Part shown: one piece after another, positions 52,079-61,000 of the stretch | Numbering within the stretch: position 1 is the stretch's first letter | Layout: every line of letters starts with the position of its first letter | From: HGM12998 sp900756495 | GTDB lineage: Bacteria; Bacillota; Clostridia; Oscillospirales; Oscillospiraceae | Length of the DNA stretch: 64,000 nt | Assembly: GCA_958477305.1 (NCBI GenBank) | Contig: CAUEFI010000010.1 | Coordinates: 53,639 to 117,638, forward strand | Direction: 5' to 3' | Translations under genes and position numbers: made by a program | The notes under the pieces: model-generated | Told to the model about the DNA's origin: nothing | Database searches by the model: none | What the model saw: only the letters and a program-made list of their open reading frames with translations

Positions 52079-53635
52079 TTACTCCGTGGGCTCCATGCCG
52101 GGCCCCGAGGTAGGAACCGGATCCGCCGGTGTGGGCGTAGGGGTGGGAACCGGATCAGGTACCGGCTCCGGGGTCACTGCAGGCGTCGGAGATGGCGATG
52201 CACCTCCCTGCGGGGTGGGTGAAGGCGTGGGGGTATGCTCCGGATTTTGGCTCTGGCCGGGAGAGGGCGCCGGGGCAGACGTTTCCTCCGGGGTGGGCGT
52301 CATGCCTGGAGCCGGGCTCTCGCTGACTACCGGGCTCTCGCTGGGCTTGGGACTTTCCGCAGGAGTCTCCGCGGGAGCCGTGCTCTCTGCAGGCTCGCTG
52401 TTGCGCGCCGTTACAATGGCGTTGTGCCTGGTATCGGCCAGCGCGCTGCCGGTGCAGCCAATGGTACCGTCCCGATTGACATACATGATGTCCAGTTCGC
52501 TCTTCTGCAGGTCGTCCTTATAGGGGTTAAAATATTCGTTGACCAGCGCTACCAGTTCGTCGGCGTTGGGCGTCACGTAGGATTGATAGTTCCCATAGGT
52601 CCGGCTGTAGACGGAGGCCCCGGTATTGGGCATGGTAAAGAAGCTGACCGAATCCATGTCTAATCCGCCAAAAATTGCCTGCTGGGCAAACCACGCCAGA
52701 TTGCCGATGGTCAACTCCGTCTCCACATTCTCTGTAAAGACTTTTGCAAGGGCGTTGATTTTTGTCACGTTTTTGAGCTGGAGGCACTGCTGGATCACCG
52801 CCTTCAAAAACGCCTGCTGGGTCTCGATGCGGCCCAAATCGCCGTTGGCGTAACCATAGCTGCTGTCAATTCTGCCTGTGTCGCCGATGCTGTTGTGGCG
52901 GTAGCGAATCAGCTGCATCGCCTGATCGCCGTCCAGCTTTTGATAACCCGCTTTCAGGTCAATTTTAAAGTTCTGAGAGAGGTCGTTATAATACATATCA
53001 AAGGGGACTTCAAAATAAACGCCTCCAATGGCATCTACCAGCTCTCCCACCGCGTCCCACTGAATGGTCACAGTAAAATCAGGCTCATAGCCCACCAGCT
53101 GGGCAATCTCTTCCTTCAAAAACTCCATTCCCTCTTTATCGTAATAAGGGGCGTAATTATACACGGAGTTGAGCCGCTTGATATCCCAGGAGACATTGAC
53201 CATAGTATCCCGCGGCAGAGAGAGCACGCTGAGCTTCTGGTTGGGGATGTCGTAGGATACCAGCATCATGGTGTCGGTATTGCCGCCGCCGAAGGTATCC
53301 TGTCCTACCAGGAGGAAGGTCCAGAAATCGTCCTTCCGATCGCCGCTGATTTGGCCTGGGGCTTCACCGCTGTTCTCTGTTTCTCCAGTTTCTCCCTGGT
53401 TGGCCGAAGCCTGCGGCCGCGGGGTATATACGGGCCGCTCGGGCTCCTTGGCAAAGAGATTCCACCCGATGAAGACGGCCACAACAATGGCAGCCAGTAC
53501 CGTGGCAACAATAAAAAGGATGTGCAGCAACCGCTGCCGGGGCGTCCGAACCTGCTTGGGCCGTTTCGTACGGGCAGGCTTTTTTTGCATGCGAGCCCCC
53601 CCCTGGGGCGGTGTTTTTTTCTCTCTTGGGTCCAT
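52079..53635 (-). CDS. LCP-family cell-wall polymer ligase with Pro-rich tail
   Basis: A 518-residue LytR-CpsA-Psr protein. It has a basic cytoplasmic start, one membrane helix (about 40-60), then the outer LCP domain (about 100-350) with 'DTMMLVSYDIPNQKLSVLSL', 'PRDTMV' and 'RYRHNSIGDTGR', whose Arg/Asp residues bind the polyprenyl phosphate. It attaches glycopolymers to peptidoglycan. The last 110 residues are a Pro/Ser/Thr/Glu-rich tail with PTPSPTP-like repeats. ATG 53635 has AAAGGA upstream. Confidence 0.9.
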   Translation of the reverse strand: MDPREKKTPPQGGARMQKKPARTKRPKQVRTPRQRLLHILFIVATVLAAIVVAVFIGWNLFAKEPERPVYTPRPQASANQGETGETENSGEAPGQISGDRKDDFWTFLLVGQDTFGGGNTDTMMLVSYDIPNQKLSVLSLPRDTMVNVSWDIKRLNSVYNYAPYYDKEGMEFLKEEIAQLVGYEPDFTVTIQWDAVGELVDAIGGVYFEVPFDMYYNDLSQNFKIDLKAGYQKLDGDQAMQLIRYRHNSIGDTGRIDSSYGYANGDLGRIETQQAFLKAVIQQCLQLKNVTKINALAKVFTENVETELTIGNLAWFAQQAIFGGLDMDSVSFFTMPNTGASVYSRTYGNYQSYVTPNADELVALVNEYFNPYKDDLQKSELDIMYVNRDGTIGCTGSALADTRHNAIVTARNSEPAESTAPAETPAESPKPSESPVVSESPAPGMTPTPEETSAPAPSPGQSQNPEHTPTPSPTPQGGASPSPTPAVTPEPVPDPVPTPTPTPADPVPTSGPGMEPTE

Positions 53636-53640
53636 TCTTG

Positions 53641-54837
53641 TTATCCTTTCGTGCGCAGCAGCCAATCCCTGGCCTTGACGGTATTGGGATGAACAGGCAG
53701 GCAGCGCTCGGCCATCTCCTGTATGCTCATCTCACAGCCCAGCAGTACGGCGGCGTCCAAATCCTCGTAGGCCAACCTCCGCAGCCGCTCCACACCGGGA
53801 AAGTCCCGGGTGGGCTCCATGTAATCGGCGATATAGAGCACTTTCTCCAGAGGGGTCATATCCGCCTTGCCGGTGGTGTGCCAAAAGATCGCCTCATAAA
53901 TCTCGTCGGGCACACCGAACATGTCCCGCGCCACGGCCGCCCCCGTCTTGGCATGGAGAAGCTTGACCGCCTCCTGCTCCAAATCATCCAGCAGGATACC
54001 ATACTTCCGGCACAATTTCAACTGATCCTCCATATCCAGATATTTGGTGCAGTCGTGGAGGATTGCCGCCCGGCGCGCCTGTTCCGTATCCACATCCCAG
54101 CGTGCAGCCAAGCGGACGGCCTCCTCCTCCGTCCCCTTCACATGGGCAATCCGTTTGGCCTTGATCATGGAGTAGGAACAGCAGCGCAGCTCCTCGTCGG
54201 AGAGATGCGTTAAGTCGCGCTCTACATGGTAGAGGCTGTGCATGAGGATATAGCCATATACGGCGGGCGGAAGAAAACGTTCCCCTTCTCCCTGCGCCAG
54301 CCTCTCCCGCAGCTCGGTAGAGGAAATCTCCACGAGCTCAGGGATCTGCATAAGCTGGATCCTGGCGCCATAGCGCTCCCGCAGCGACGCGGCCTGGGCC
54401 TCCAGCGCATCGGCCCGCTCGGTGCGGGAACGGGCAAAGGCACAGATCCCCGCCGTCTCCAGGATGACCTCCGGCTTCCACCAGGTATGGAGGGAGCGGA
54501 ACATGTCGCTCCCCATAAGGAGCCACAGTTCATCGTCGGGGTAACGCTCCCGCAGCGCGCAGAGGGTATCGGCGGTATAGCTCTTGCCGGGACGGGACAG
54601 CTCCAGCGCGCAGACCTCCGTCCGCTGAGGCTGGAGCAGCCCATCGGCGGCGATCTCTGTCATCTCCAGCCGCTGCTCCGCCGCCGGGGAGCCGCCCGGC
54701 AGCTCCTTGTGCGGCGGCAGAGCCGCCGGGACAAAGAGCAGTTTATCCAGCTCCAGGGCCTCCAGCGCAGAACGGGCCGCTGCCGTGTGCCCCAGGTGGG
54801 GCGGGTTGAAGGTGCCTCCATAGACGCCGATTTTCAT
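53641..54837 (-). CDS. nadD: fused nicotinate-nucleotide adenylyltransferase / HD phosphohydrolase (NadD-YqeK)
   Basis: A 398-residue fusion. Residues 1-205 are NadD: 'YGGTFNPPHLGHTAAARSAL', 'PHKELPG', 'LMGSDMFRSLHTW' and 'EISSTELRERLAQGEG'. Residues about 210-398 are a YqeK-type HD domain: 'RIAHVKGTEEEAVRLAARWD', HD in 'AAILHDCTKY', 'HAKTGAAVARDMFG' and 'VLYIADYMEPTRDFPGVERL'. The first half makes deamido-NAD; the second hydrolyses Ap4A-type nucleotides. In Bacillus these are adjacent separate genes. ATG 54837 lies behind AGGGGGA. Confidence 0.93.
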   Translation of the reverse strand: MKIGVYGGTFNPPHLGHTAAARSALEALELDKLLFVPAALPPHKELPGGSPAAEQRLEMTEIAADGLLQPQRTEVCALELSRPGKSYTADTLCALRERYPDDELWLLMGSDMFRSLHTWWKPEVILETAGICAFARSRTERADALEAQAASLRERYGARIQLMQIPELVEISSTELRERLAQGEGERFLPPAVYGYILMHSLYHVERDLTHLSDEELRCCSYSMIKAKRIAHVKGTEEEAVRLAARWDVDTEQARRAAILHDCTKYLDMEDQLKLCRKYGILLDDLEQEAVKLLHAKTGAAVARDMFGVPDEIYEAIFWHTTGKADMTPLEKVLYIADYMEPTRDFPGVERLRRLAYEDLDAAVLLGCEMSIQEMAERCLPVHPNTVKARDWLLRTKG

Positions 54838-54861
54838 GGTTTGCTCCCCCTGCCGGATCAT

Positions 54862-55170
54862 TCAGCGCTTTACCAGCTCAATCTTATCTTTTTTATCCTT
54901 GTTATGGCTTGGACGATAGAGAACAAATTTTGTTCCAATGACCTGGACCACCTCGGACCGGGTGGCTCTTCCCAAGGCCTCCGCCGCTTCACGGCTGGAC
55001 AGGAGGGCGTTCTCCAGCACCCGGCACTTGATAAGCTCCCTGGCCTCCAGCGCATCGCTGGCCTGCTTCACCAGGTTGTCTCCAATGCCGTCCTTGCCGA
55101 TATGGACAATGGTATCGATACCGTTTGCCAGCCCCCGAAGCTGGGCGCGCTGCTTACTGGTCAGTTCCAT
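54862..55170 (-). CDS. yhbY: YhbY-family ribosome assembly RNA-binding protein
   Basis: A 102-residue CRM-domain protein: 'LTSKQRAQLRGLANGIDTIV', 'HIGKDGIGDNLVKQASDALE', 'GRATRSEVVQVIGTKFVLYR'. It binds pre-50S particles. The ATG overlaps the end of rdgB by 17 bases, so expression is coupled. Confidence 0.93.
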   Translation of the reverse strand: MELTSKQRAQLRGLANGIDTIVHIGKDGIGDNLVKQASDALEARELIKCRVLENALLSSREAAEALGRATRSEVVQVIGTKFVLYRPSHNKDKKDKIELVKR

Positions 55171-55753
55171 GCAGATAATTCTCCAGTTCTACTTTAAATT
55201 CTCTCAGCGCGGCCCCCCGGTGGGAGACCGCGTTTTTCTCCTGAGGTGTGAGCTCTGCAAACGTCTTCTTGAGACCTGGTACAAAAAAGACCGGGTCGTA
55301 GCCGAAGCCGTCCGCACCCTTGGGCGCATAGGCCAGTGTACCTGCGCACTCCCCCCGTGCGGTCACGGTGTCCCCATTGGGGAACGCGCAGCAGATGGCC
55401 GAGACGAAGCGGCACCGCCGATCCAGCTGGCCCCGCATATTCTCCAGCAGCAGACGGTAGCGGTCCGTGTCGGAGAGTCCCTCACCGCCGTACCGGGCGG
55501 AGTAGACGCCGGGTGCGCCGTTCAGTGCGTCCACGCACAGGCCCGAGTCGTCGGCCACGGCCGGCAGCCCGCTGGCTTCACACACCGCTCTGGCCTTCAA
55601 AAGCGCATTCTCCTCAAAGGTTGTCCCGGTCTCCTCAACCTCCACGTCCACCCCAGCCTCCGACTCCAACAGCACCTCCACGCCAAGTTCAGAGAGGATG
55701 TCCCCCAGCTCTTTCAGCTTATGTGGATTTTTACTCGCCAATACCAGCTTCAC
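55154..55753 (-). CDS. rdgB: XTP/dITP pyrophosphatase
   Basis: A 199-residue house-cleaning nucleotidase that removes non-canonical purine triphosphates. Marks are 'VLASKNPHKLKELGDIL', 'GTTFEENALLKARAV', 'AVADDSGLCVDALNGAPGVY' and 'GFGYDPVFFVP'. The GTG start has GGAGGGA 8 bases upstream and lies just after the rph stop. Confidence 0.95.
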   Translation of the reverse strand: MKLVLASKNPHKLKELGDILSELGVEVLLESEAGVDVEVEETGTTFEENALLKARAVCEASGLPAVADDSGLCVDALNGAPGVYSARYGGEGLSDTDRYRLLLENMRGQLDRRCRFVSAICCAFPNGDTVTARGECAGTLAYAPKGADGFGYDPVFFVPGLKKTFAELTPQEKNAVSHRGAALREFKVELENYLHGTDQ

Positions 55754-55754
55754 T

Positions 55755-56474
55755 TCATTTCCCTCCCAGCACAGCCCGCTGAATGGCCTGAACCTCTTTG
55801 ATCCCCTTGATACACAGGTCCACCAGCCTGCGCTGCTCTTCTACAGTGAAAGGCCGGCCCTCGCCGGTGCCCTGGAGCTCTACCAGCTCCCCCTCGCCGG
55901 TCATCACGCAATTCAGATCCACCTGGGCGGCGCTGTCCTCCTCATAACAGAGATCCAGCAAGGGCACATCGTCCACAATGCCCGCCGAGATGGCCGCCAC
56001 GCAGGTCTTCAGCGGCATTTCAGCCAGCACGCCCTCTTCCACCAGCTTGTAAAGCGCAAGAGCCAGCGCCACGAAGCCTCCTGTCACGCTGGCCGTGCGG
56101 GTGCCGCCGTCTCCCTGGAGCACATCGCAGTCAATGGTAACGGTTCGCTCTCCCAGCTTCTTCATATCCACCGCGGCCCGAAGCGCACGGCCCACAAGCC
56201 GCTGTATCTCGGCTGAGCGCGGAGACAGTTTCAGCTTTGAGATGTCCCGGCGGGACCGCTCCCGGTTGGCCCGGGGCAGCATGGAATACTCGGCGGTCAC
56301 CCACCCCTCTCCCATCGGGACATGGGGCGGCGTCCGCTCTTCTACGCTGGCCGTGCACAGCACATGGGTATTTCCGCAGCGGATCAGGCAGGAGCCCTCC
56401 GCAAAGGTGTTGATATTGGGAATGATTTCAATGGGCCGCAGCTGATCGCCGGCCCGGCCGTCAATTCGTGACAT
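55755..56474 (-). CDS. rph: ribonuclease PH
   Basis: A 239-residue phosphorolytic exonuclease that trims tRNA 3' ends: 'RCGNTHVLCTASVEERTPPH', 'EYSMLPRANRERSRRD', 'IDCDVLQGDGGTRTASVTGG' and 'LDLCYEEDSAAQVDLNCVMT'. CAGGAGG precedes the ATG. Confidence 0.96.
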   Translation of the reverse strand: MSRIDGRAGDQLRPIEIIPNINTFAEGSCLIRCGNTHVLCTASVEERTPPHVPMGEGWVTAEYSMLPRANRERSRRDISKLKLSPRSAEIQRLVGRALRAAVDMKKLGERTVTIDCDVLQGDGGTRTASVTGGFVALALALYKLVEEGVLAEMPLKTCVAAISAGIVDDVPLLDLCYEEDSAAQVDLNCVMTGEGELVELQGTGEGRPFTVEEQRRLVDLCIKGIKEVQAIQRAVLGGK

Positions 56475-56517
56475 CGTAATATCCTCCTGTCAGGCCGCCC
56501 TCCGGCAGCCCTGCTGA

Positions 56518-57417
56518 TTAGATAAATGCCTCGACAAAGGCCCTGGGCTCAAAGGGCATCAGATCTTCGATGCCCTCTCCCACCCCGACAAATTTCACGG
56601 GAATCTGAAGCTCCTTGGCAATGGCAACCACAATTCCCCCCTTGGCGCTGCCGTCCAGCTTAGTGAGAACAATACCGGTAATCCCGGCCGCCTCCTTGAA
56701 CTGCTTGGCCTGAATGAGGCCGTTCTGTCCGGTCGTTGCGTCCAGCACCAGCAGCGTCTCCCGGTCGCAGCCGGGGAGCTCGCGGTCAATCACCCGGGAA
56801 ATCTTGTTCAGCTCATTCATCAGATTCTGTTTGTTGTGGAGCCGTCCGGCAGTGTCCACCAGCACCACATCGGCCTTGCGGGCCTTGGCCGCTGTCATGG
56901 CGTCAAAAACCACGGCGGCAGGGTCGGCGCCCTCATGCTGGCGGACGATCTCTACCCCGCTCCGCTCACTCCAAATCTCCAGCTGGTCGGCGGCGGCGGC
57001 GCGGAACGTATCGGCGGCCGCCATCAGCACCCGTTTACCCTCCCCCTTGAACTGGGAGGCCAGCTTGCCGATGGTTGTAGTCTTTCCCACACCATTGACG
57101 CCGATAAAGAGAGCCACTGAAGGGCTGCTATCCAGCTTCAGGGTGGTCTCCCCCACCTGCAATTGTTCACAGAGGAGTTCCCGCAGCGCCTCCCGCGCCT
57201 CATCCGCCGTCTTAATCTTCCCCGCCTTGACCCGGCCGCGCAGCTCTTCCACCGTATCCATAGCGGTCTCTGCGCCCATGTCGGAGAGAATCATCGCCTC
57301 TTCCAGCTCGTCGTAAAAGTCGTCGTCCAGCTCTCCGGCGAAAAGGCTGTCAAAGGAATGACCGATATTCTCCTTGGTCCGGGTCAGTCCGGCCTTGATC
57401 TTTTCAAAAAAACCCAT
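56518..57417 (-). CDS. ftsY: signal recognition particle receptor FtsY
   Basis: A 299-residue SRP GTPase lacking the long acidic N-terminus of the E. coli protein. G1 is 'GVNGVGKTTTIGKLA', then 'AAADTFRAAAADQLE', 'VDTAGRLHNKQNLM', 'TKLDGSAKGG' and 'FVGVGEGIEDLMPF'. It docks ribosome-SRP complexes at the membrane. In this lineage it sits just behind smc, here separated by the zinc-ribbon gene and a duplicated smc tail. Confidence 0.96.
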   Translation of the reverse strand: MGFFEKIKAGLTRTKENIGHSFDSLFAGELDDDFYDELEEAMILSDMGAETAMDTVEELRGRVKAGKIKTADEAREALRELLCEQLQVGETTLKLDSSPSVALFIGVNGVGKTTTIGKLASQFKGEGKRVLMAAADTFRAAAADQLEIWSERSGVEIVRQHEGADPAAVVFDAMTAAKARKADVVLVDTAGRLHNKQNLMNELNKISRVIDRELPGCDRETLLVLDATTGQNGLIQAKQFKEAAGITGIVLTKLDGSAKGGIVVAIAKELQIPVKFVGVGEGIEDLMPFEPRAFVEAFI

Positions 57418-57511
57418 ATCCTACTCTTCCTTTCGGTCGCTCAGCATGTGCGCTGGCTATTCCGGCCGCCCTGGCAGGGCGGGCTACAGCGGGCTGCTCA
57501 TTCAAACCCGG

Positions 57512-57748
57512 TCAGAGAAGCGATCGCCCACAGTAGGGGCAGCTCTCGTTTCTGCTGATTTTTCCCGGCAGCCGTTTTCTGCAGTGGGGGCAGCGCCAAA
57601 ATACAAAATTGACTGCTACCGCCGCCGCAAACAAAAGAATGCCCGGTATCGCCCACAGATTGGACGCCATCGTCAACAGACAGCACACTACGCCGGCGGC
57701 GAACAGCAGCCACATAACCGGCTTGCAGTTGTGATGATTTAACTTCAT
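57512..57748 (-). CDS. small membrane protein with C-terminal zinc ribbon
   Basis: A 78-residue protein: two membrane helices ('MWLLFAAGVVCCLLTM' and 'WAIPGILLFAAAVAVNFVF') and a tail with CPHC and CPYC pairs forming a zinc ribbon. ATG 57748 has AGGAGG 11 bases upstream; a longer frame runs into the smc-tail repeat. Function unknown; related two-helix zinc-ribbon proteins are common in Clostridia. Confidence 0.7.
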   Translation of the reverse strand: MKLNHHNCKPVMWLLFAAGVVCCLLTMASNLWAIPGILLFAAAVAVNFVFWRCPHCRKRLPGKISRNESCPYCGRSLL

Positions 57749-57773
57749 CTGGTTCTTTTCCTCCTGTTCCACT

Positions 57774-57875
57774 CCGCTCTGCGGGGCCCCGGCATCACTT
57801 AATATGCAGTTCTCTTTCCACATCGTTCAGGTTAATCGTCAAAATTCTGCTGACCCCCTGCTCCTGCATGGTGAC
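57774..57875 (-). repeat. direct repeat of the smc 3' end, distal copy
   Basis: 102 bases matching 57998-58099 with two differences. It covers the last 26 codons of smc, the stop and about 25 bases beyond. Read in frame it gives the SMC tail (TMQEQGVSRILTINLND) again, fused to unrelated codons from the spacer, so it is not a gene. Confidence 0.9.
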
Positions 57876-57997
57876 CGCTCCCGCAAAATCTCCGATTTTG
57901 CGGGAATCCCATTTCCCATTCAAATCGGCGGAAGTGAATTCCGCCGATTTCAAGGTTTTGGCACAGGCCAAAACACTTGACGGCGCGCTGCGCCGCC
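57876..57997. repeat. hairpin-rich spacer, possible palindromic mobile repeat
   Basis: 122 bases between the two smc-tail copies. They hold three successive inverted repeats: CCGCAAAAT/ATTTTGCGG, AAATCGGCGGAA/TTCCGCCGATTT and TTTTGGC/GCCAAAA. This looks like a structured intergenic repeat rather than coding sequence. Confidence 0.6.
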
Positions 57998-58099
57998 CCG
58001 CTCTGCGGGGCCCCGGCGTCACTTAATATGCAGTTCTCTTTCCACATCGTTCAGGTTAATCGTCAAAATTCTGCTGACCCCTTGCTCCTGCATGGTGAC
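57998..58099 (-). repeat. direct repeat of the smc 3' end, gene copy
   Basis: The functional copy of the 102-base repeat, the last 26 codons and stop of smc plus about 20 bases downstream. Confidence 0.9.
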
Positions 58100-61000
58100 A
58101 CCGTAGAGGACGTCGGCTTCCTCCATGGTGCCGCGGCGGTGGGTAATGACGATAAACTGCGTCTTGTCCGCCATCTGGCGGAGGTAGCGGGCAAAGCGGC
58201 TGACGTTGGCGTCGTCCAGGGCAGCCTCGATCTCATCCATAACACAGAAGGGAGTCGGACGCACCTTCAAAATGGCAAAATAGAGCGCTATTGCCACAAA
58301 GGCCTTCTCGCCGCCCGACAGAAGGCTGATGATCTTCAAGGCCTTGCCAGGAGGCTGAACTTTGATCTCAATTCCGCAGTTGAGGAGATCCTCCTCATCC
58401 TCCAGCTCCAGGGTGGCCTTGCCGCCGCCAAAGAGCTCCAGGAAGGTCTGCTGGAAAGACTCGTTGATGATTTGAAACTGCCGGGCAAAGATGGTCTTCA
58501 TCTCGCCCGTGATATCGGCAATGATAGCCTCCAGCTCCTTCTTGGCCTTCTGCACGTCGTCACGCTGGTCGGTGAGGTAGGTATATCGCTCGTTGATGCG
58601 CTGAAACTCCTCAATCGCATCCAGATTGATGTTTCCCAGCGCGGAAATCGCACGCTTGAGCTCTGCGATCCGGCGAGACGCTTTCTGAACGCTTTCCAGC
58701 TCCACCCGCTGCTGGCGGGCCGCCTCATGGGAGAGCTCGTAAGTCTCCCACAGCTTGTCCAGGATCTGCTTTTCTTCGAGCGCGGCTGAGAGCTTCTTCT
58801 GCTCCAGCACCGAAACCTCCCGCTCCATGGCCAGCAGCTCCGTATTCTTGTCCCGCGCATCCTTGTCCGCCTGCGTCCGCTTTGCCTCTAAGTCCAGCTT
58901 CTCCCCATTGATACGGGAGATGGTCTCCTGCCGGACGGTATTTTCCTCCCGGACTGCCTGGAGAAGCTGCTCCTTCTCCAAAATCTGAGCGGCTAGCGCA
59001 TCATTTTTGGACTGGAACTCCTCCACCATTCTCTCTCGCTGCTCTCTCTCTCCGGTGATGTCCCTGCTGAGCTCCTCCAGCTCCCCTAATGCCTTCCGGC
59101 TGGCCTGATCCTCGGCCTCCAGAGCGGCGGCGCGCATATTCAGATCGGCGATTTCCCTGCCGATGGCCTCCTGGCGCTCCCGCAGGCCGGCCTGTCCGGC
59201 GGCCTTGCCCTCGGCCTCGGTCCGCAATGCGGCTGCCGATCCCTCCAGCGCCTCGATGCGGGTGCGGGCGGCGCTGGTATCTGTCTCGGTCCGCTCTCCC
59301 CGAACCTTGAGTTCCTCCAGCTCCCGCCTCCAGTCGTCACGCTGCCGCTCCAGGTCGGCGAGCATGGCTTCAAAGTGAGCCTGACGCTCCTCCAGCTTGA
59401 GGACCTCATCCTGGTGGGAGCGCTGCTGAGACTGAGCCGTCTCCAGCTCATAGGCGGCTGCGGTGGCCTCCCGCTGTGCAGCCTCAAGGGCCTGTCCGGC
59501 CTTCTCCATATCGGCGGCGATCTGCGTACTCTGCGCCCTGAGGCGCTCCAACTCGTTGGCCCGGCTGAGGATACCGGCGCTGCGGGATACCGATCCGCCG
59601 GTCATGGAACCGCCCGGGTTGAGCACCTGTCCATCCAGGGTGACAATCTTAAAGCGGTGTCCATACTTTCGGGCCATGGCAATGGCCCGATCCATATCCT
59701 CGGCAATGACGGTGCGCCCCAGAAGGCTGGAAAAAATCTTTTGATACCTGGGGTCAAATCGGACAAGGGCGTCGCCCATCCCCACAAAGCCGCTCTCCCG
59801 CTCCACCCCTCTGTCCCGGAACTCGGCGGGGCGAATGGCAGAGAGCGGCAGGAAAGTGGCCCGGCCCGCGTCCCGGCGCTTCAGATAGGAGATAGCGGCT
59901 TTGCCGTCCTCTTCACTGTCCACCACCAGGTGCTGCATCGCGCCTCCCAGCGCAATTTCAATAGCCACGGCGCAGCGGTCGGGCACGTGGATAAGGCCGG
60001 CAACCGGACCGTGAATCCCCTTCAGCTGTCCCCGCTCGGCCTCCCCCATCACCAGCTTGACCGCCTTGGAGTATCCCTCATAGACCTTTTCCATCTCGGC
60101 GAGCATATGGATGCGGGACTTGAGCGCGTTGTCCTCCATCTGGAGCTTCACATGGCGCTCCCGGGCCGCCTCCGCCCGCTTTCTGCGCGTGTCCATACGG
60201 AGCGTATAGCCGTTGATGACGTTCTGAAGGGCGTCCCGGTCCTCTCTGGCCTGCTCCAGCGCCTTTTGCGCGGCCTCGGCTTCGGCGCGCCCCTCCTGCA
60301 AGCGCTGCTCTCCGGCAGCAAGCTCCTGGCGTACCGCCTCATCCCGGTCCATAATCTCCTGCGCTGCGGCGGCCAGCGCCGAGAGCAGCGCCCTGGCCTC
60401 GTTGGCCGAAGCGGTCTCCAGCGCCTCCCTCTGCCGCAGCTGTTCCATCTCCCCCGCCAGCGCTCCGGCGGAGTGCGCTGCCTCTTGTGCGGCCTCCTGA
60501 CGGATTGTGATCTCAGACTGCAGGCTGACAATTTCTGCGGCAATGTGCTCCAGCCGGGTACGACGCTCCTCGATCTGAGCGGCAATGGATCCCGCCCTTC
60601 CCTCCTGGGCCTCCAGCTCTCTCCGAAATCGGTCGGCGTTTTCCAGGTTGTTCTGCACATTGGTCTTGAGCACCGCGATGGCGCTCTCACATTCGTTGGC
60701 GTCGGCCTCCCGCTGCATCATCTCAAAGCGGACGCCCTCCGCCTCCACATCCTTCTCCTGCATCTGGGCGGCATAGTCCTCTGCGGCGGCATACAGCGCC
60801 TCTACCTGCGTCTGAGCCTCCTGCTTCTGCCGGACGGCGTTCTCGTAGTCGGAGAGGAGCCTCATCGCGCTTTGGCGGATCTTCTCCAGCTGTTCCAGCC
60901 ATACAGAAATTTCCAAACTCCGAAGTTCGTCCCGCAGGATGAGATACTTCTTCGCCTTTTCCGACTGGAGGCGCAGAGGCTCTACCTGAAGCTCCAACTC

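Noticed and set aside
57795..58022. 75-codon minus-strand frame ending with the SMC tail
   Set aside because: It is produced by the 102-base smc-tail duplication fused to spacer codons; no start site.
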